This document shows positions 59,901-64,000 of a stretch of 64,000 nucleotides of DNA, piece after piece (position 1 is the first letter of the stretch; the number at the start of each line of letters is the position of its first letter). This DNA comes from Apostichopus japonicus (Eukaryota; Echinodermata; Holothuroidea; Aspidochirotida; Stichopodidae). Where the stretch lies: positions 2,976,001-3,040,000 of the forward strand of contig NC_092568.1 of assembly GCF_037975245.1 (NCBI RefSeq), in the 5' to 3' direction. A program made the translations under genes and the position numbers. Under the pieces are notes generated by a model. It was not told where the DNA came from and made no database searches. It saw nothing but the letters and a program-made list of their open reading frames with translations.

Positions 59901-62900
59901 ACATAACATTTAGTCAACTTCTCAGATGCAACCCGAAACTCGATTGGAAACAAGCTTTTATAGGGTCTTAAACAACATATTTTCAATGGATTTACAAACT
60001 TAGCAAAGATACATGGTGTTAAATGACATCTAAGGGTGTTCTTTTCCTTTATATGATGTTATAGGAACATGATTTAATTTAGGAATTAGGATTTATAAAA
60101 CAATCTGCTAACATTAATATTTAGGTCTTGCACGCGATCGAGAGACCAATGTCTTCGTCAAGTTAGCCTCAAAGGAGCATCCCACAAATGTAGCATATTT
60201 TATAAATTTGTCTCATTTGCTGAACCGTATGACATATCTAGACTAACATTCATCCGTTATAAAAGAAAGACCAGTTTCGCATGAAAAGTACAAAGCAGAA
60301 GACAGACAGCCTTTTTAACTCACGCTTCTCTTGAATTAAAAAATGCACCTGATCGGAAGAGACTGTGTCCTTTAATGACTTAGCGGTTCTCTTTACTTCT
60401 TAAATGTATTTTTGAGATACTTTATTAACTCTCTACATGTGACAGTGACAGATATTTCAAGGATGTGATATGATACTTACGCTTTTCTCTTGAAGATAAA
60501 CAGAATACACGTCGACATCTCCTTTAATGGAAATGTTATCAACGCTGGAGACGTCTTCTATACGATGATTATAAGTACAGAACTGCTTGCTGTTGACAAA
60601 TATCTTTACGTGAAGAAATAAGTTTATCGGTGAATTTTAGAAGGTGTGTATGTGGGGGGCGGGGGGGTATATGTTCGCAACCCCTCCTGCAAACCTTCCA
60701 ATCCTTGCAGGTGTTGTGGGCCTGTATATATTCTCATTCAACACACCATATTGTTTGAGGGCCTCTATATATATTCTCATTCAACACTCCAGATTGTATC
60801 TGTCGTTTACGTTACCCTTGCACGGGAAAACTTCTATAAAACATGATATGAAAAATTAAACGACGGACGGACGGACGGAATTACTTCATTGCCATGGTAA
60901 CAATAAAAAAAAGGTGTAAATTGAATGTGATCTAGTTCGACAGCCAACATAAGCCATGGTTCTATCAAACAGGGCAAGGAAGTGGTGGAGAAGCGAAGGG
61001 GAAATATAGAGGCATGACTCAACTGCTTACAAAGAGAATAACACATGGAATAACAACATTGTATGGTCACCTTCTTTTCCTTACACATATATGCTGTGAA
61101 CCTTGAAACTATCCACACGTCTTTTGGGGCATGCCTATTATCACGTTTTCCTTTTTAAATCTTTCTCAATTTCCTACTTTTGGAATTCTCAACGCAAGAT
61201 CCACAGAATGGAACGAAAGTTTGAAACAAAATTTCAATTTAATATATTCTATTACTGTTACATACCATTGACAAGAAAAATATATGCTTCCGAGTAAAAT
61301 AGAGTGACCTCCCGGAAGCTAAAATAGAGGGAGCTTATATATGCTGGTTTTCCTTCATGAGATATTTGTTGCTAAACACGTCTTGCAGAAAAGTAATTAA
61401 AAGTGACCATTTACCAAGTCCAGTTATATACCGCATATGATTATATCATCAGATAAACAAAACAAAAGAGGTTTCACTGACCTGGAATTTCTTCTTGCGA
61501 CACAAAATAGCGATTTCAAACATTTCTCCAGCCTTGAAAGGAAAGTCGTCCTGTTCTTTGTCCTCCTTGCCCCATCCTCCTTGCTTAGTATTTCGGACGA
61601 CTACTTGTCCTCCGAATCGAGGGTTAAAATGAAGGGCTATGTCATCACCTGCCATGAGATTCACGTGGAACCTTCAAAGAGATGAAACAAATTCACCAAG
61701 ACTCATGAGGATTGGCTGAACAAGTTCATGAAGATCATACATATGCAACGATCCTTTAAAAAGCTCACCCAGTTTGAACGAATATCGCACATGCTTAGCA
61801 GCGGGAAAAACACGTAGATTTGGTGCTGGAAAGCTTTGGGTGGCGTAAAACCTATGGATTCTCGAGAGGACGAGGGAAGACAAGGGGTGGGTGTTGGTGG
61901 GAAAGGGAGGTTTTTTTTGGGTATAGTATAAGGTATAGGGGGCGGTATGATTGTATCTATGAATAGTTCAAACTTTAGATCACTGACGCGACTTTCACGG
62001 TTAGAAATATATTGGGCTTATCATCCCAAATTATTGAAGTTCCGTACAGTTCAACTTGCAAGAGTATAACAAGTTATATAAATATATATATATATTTTTT
62101 TCCCTTCTAAATCTCTATATTAAAATTTTAAGTTAGTCAATACTTTTGTCATACGATCATGTCAAAACTATAAGAGAAAAATTTACTTGTCGTATTAATC
62201 TTTAGTATATATTTATTTAACAAGCATTTGATGCTGCTTAAATCACCTATTTCTGATTCCATGACATTTTGAATTTAAAAATATAATTTCTTGATAATCA
62301 TGGGAACGCGAAGATGTAAGAATGTTAGTCATAGTCGTAAGCTATGTAGAAAGAATTGCATATGTACAAGAAAACAGGTAAGAAAAGATTAATGTTAATT
62401 AATCTATCTATCTATTACAAGATGGTTATTCTTCATAATTATTCATATCTTGAAGAAGTAAAAAAAAATTTGATTTTTACCTATCTGCGTCTTCCTTGGC
62501 CTGTCCTTGTACTATAACCTTGGAGCCAACCCGCAGGTTACCGAAGGGGATTGCCTTTGATACTGGAACTTCCTGCCAATCAAAATAATTTGTACCGATT
62601 TGATTAATTTCGTTATATAATTAATATTTCTAATTTTGCGATGTTTTTCCCCTTTTTCTATGTGCATCTGATTGCCTATATACATTATGTACTATGACAT
62701 ATGAGCAAAGCGTTTGGCACAATTATTTGTGCATAGTTTATATAAAGAATATAAATGGAAAAATTATATGCAAAGAATGAGTGCATGATATAAATAATAT
62801 TTCAATTTTTGTTCTTGTTTTTTTTTATTTTTTTTATTAGACTGACATATCTGGGCCTACGACTAACAAAATATGCCAATCACTGATAAGTATTGCATGA

Positions 62901-63096
62901 TAACAAGTTCAAAGCAAAAAACGAGATCAAAATTATCACAGGGATGAAAAGTTGCGTTTACATTTATTAATAATGTTTAATTATTATACTGAACTACATG
63001 ACTGCGATATGAGGCAAATATAAGATAAACGAAACATGGTTCACTCACCGGTCGGCATATGATATCGTGTGGTTTATTGTATGGATACTCCAAGTA
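56928..63096 (-). CDS. LGALS-like: Tandem-repeat galectin with two carbohydrate-recognition domains (5' end not seen)
   Basis: Exons in transcript order: 63096-63049, 62572-62481, 61671-61482, 60603-60481, 58751-58663, 58414-58234 and 57074-56928. All are GT/AG bounded and keep frame to TAA at 56928-56930, giving 289 residues. The first exon seen (YLEYPYNKPHDIICRP) starts in phase 0 with no Met, so a further 5' exon exists. Each CRD is built from three exons broken at equivalent places (after ...D-R and after FQ), showing internal duplication. CRD1 has RFHVNLMAGDDIALHFNPRF, VVVRN and WGKEDKE; CRD2 has RFHINLQCG, AFHFNPRF, VVVRN and WNKEQRE. These are the galectin beta-galactoside-binding residues H, N, R, N, W, E (and R in CRD2). 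Galectins lack signal peptides and act in the cytosol and outside cells; in invertebrates many bind microbial glycans. CRD2 is unusually cysteine-rich. Confidence 0.9.
58234..58414 (-). CDS. LGALS-like: Galectin CRD2 core exon
   Basis: Encodes FHINLQCGDDDDCNVAFHFN then PRFGKGVVVRNN and KWNKEQRE. The full ligand-binding signature is present including the final Arg. Four cysteines occur in this exon alone. Confidence 0.9.
58932..59301. mobile_element. hAT-like MITE (370 bp)
   Basis: TIRs CAGTGGCGGAGC at 58932 and GCTCCGCCACTG ending at 59301. The flanking 8-mers GCCCTTCT and GTCCTTCT differ at one base, a good hAT-size target duplication. There is no transposase ORF. It lies in a galectin intron (58752-60480), and its ends resemble the MITE at 18137. 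Confidence 0.9.
60717..60802 (+). repeat. About 45-bp direct duplication
   Basis: GGGCCTGTATATATTCTCAT with TCAACACACCATATTGT is followed by GGGCCTCTATATATATTCTC with TCAACACTCCAGATTGT. It lies in a galectin intron. Confidence 0.85.
60861..60880 (+). repeat. (GGAC)n microsatellite
   Basis: CGACGGACGGACGGACGGAA in a galectin intron. Confidence 0.85.
61482..61671 (-). CDS. LGALS-like: Galectin CRD1 core exon
   Basis: Encodes HFNPRFGGQVVVRN, WGKEDKE and FPFKAGEMFEIAIL. The sugar-binding His, Asn, Arg, Asn, Trp and Glu are all present. The final canonical Arg of W-x-x-E-x-R is Lys here. Confidence 0.9.
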
Positions 63097-64000
63097 CTGA
63101 ATGAGAAAAACAAAACAAGAGGTAAAGTAGGAAGGGAAAGTTAATTATCCAACTCAATACTGATCGAGAGCGACAGAATATTAAAACAAAACAAAAATGG
63201 CAATAACATGGTAACATCGAAATTATTCATTGGTTACCGTCCTCATTTCATTTTATTCGCTTTCGGAGAAAAACCTAGAGGGGAGGGAGGCCGGGGGGGC
63301 ATATAGAGGGCGTCTTCAGCACGAGAAACAGTCGAAGGAAATCGTTACAATTCTGGTACATTGCAAGTTATTCCACCGAAAACGTAAATGACAGCAATCA
63401 TGAAGTGATGTGATGTAATTATCTAAGAAAGGCTCTAATTTTCCAACACTTTCAAAATTAAAATATCCATCATGGATATAATCATTTGGGGCTCCTCCCT
63501 CTGAGCGAGTTATTTCACATATAATACAGACAATTTAGTGAGAACGTAAAAATGACATTTTTCGTAAAACAATACATTTTGGATTTTATGTGTTACTCTA
63601 TCATGATAAGTGTGTTGCGAATTTGTTGATATAAAGTTTTCAAGAGCCTAAGGCCTAACTTATCTCTTCTTTGAACGGCCGAACATGCATGGTGTGACCA
63701 TTTTGTGGCAAATGTAAATGCCAGATACTGTTTGAAAACAGACTATTCTGAGTCGTCGCAGTTCAGAGGATAATAGTAGTACCCGACGTTACATCATTAA
63801 ACGAATACGGATAACAAGATTCGATTGCGAGTAAACGAATCTAAGCGATCGCTGAATATATCAACACAAAAGATTTCCATAGTTGTGAGCTACAGAAACG
63901 AGATTCCATACAAGGGCAAAGAAAAATACATTCATGCAAGGTGTGTACACACTCTGCTTCATACGGAAAAAAAGTTATTAGCGCTGTGAAACACCGACTT
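63097..64000 (-). other. 5' flank or intron of the galectin gene
   Basis: AT-rich DNA with one G-rich patch near 63281-63299. No exon with a Met start and matching phase-0 donor could be picked with confidence. Confidence 0.4.

Noticed and set aside
1-64000. CRISPR array or prokaryotic defence system
   Set aside because: The short repeats present have no spacer structure, and the gene content is plainly that of an animal nucleus.

Overview
The window is nuclear DNA of an animal. Genes are split into many short exons with GT/AG junctions, introns are long and AT-rich, and all recognisable proteins are metazoan. The protein families, together with hAT-like miniature transposons and a tRNA-derived SINE, suggest an invertebrate deuterostome, most likely an echinoderm and possibly a sea cucumber. 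That taxon is inferred from general character and was not tested by any search. I saw no CRISPR array, operon, prophage or other prokaryotic feature.

Layout. (1) 739-6620, plus strand: the last nine coding exons of nephrocystin-1 (NPHP1). An array of about 21 copies of the gene's own exon-intron junction fills much of the first 700 bases of one intron. (2) 6621-9840: a convergent intergenic region with a 160-bp tandem repeat, a probable SINE and the 3' ends of both flanking genes. (3) 9841-22921, minus strand: seventeen exons of a membrane M28 zinc peptidase of the glutamate carboxypeptidase II family (FOLH1/NAALAD2/NAALADL1-like), with several minisatellites and one hAT-like MITE in its introns. 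(4) 27541-33196, plus strand: an eight-exon gene for a 170-residue coiled-coil protein I cannot name, with a long-TIR element and an intronic G-quadruplex motif. (5) 45985-46848, plus strand: a single-exon coding region for a SERTA-domain protein, probably joined to a GC-rich non-coding first exon near 36.4-36.56 kb. The presumed 9.4-kb intron carries a tRNA-like sequence and several degenerate duplications. (6) 46849-56927: AT-rich DNA without a recognisable gene, probably starting with a long 3' UTR. (7) 56928-63096, minus strand: seven exons of a two-CRD galectin whose 5' end is not seen.

The five genes do not form a pathway. NPHP1 is a ciliary transition-zone protein, the peptidase an ectoenzyme, the SERTA protein a transcriptional co-regulator and the galectin a carbohydrate-binding lectin. 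NPHP1 and the peptidase converge; the peptidase and the coiled-coil gene diverge and may share the 23-27.5 kb region as promoter space.

Most notable are the splice-donor minisatellite in NPHP1, the changed substrate-pocket residues in a peptidase that keeps every zinc ligand, the cysteine-rich second galectin CRD, and two hAT-like MITEs with recognisable 8-bp target duplications. Exon boundaries were chosen by hand from splice consensus, reading-frame continuity and remembered family similarity. Every exon length was checked to keep frame.
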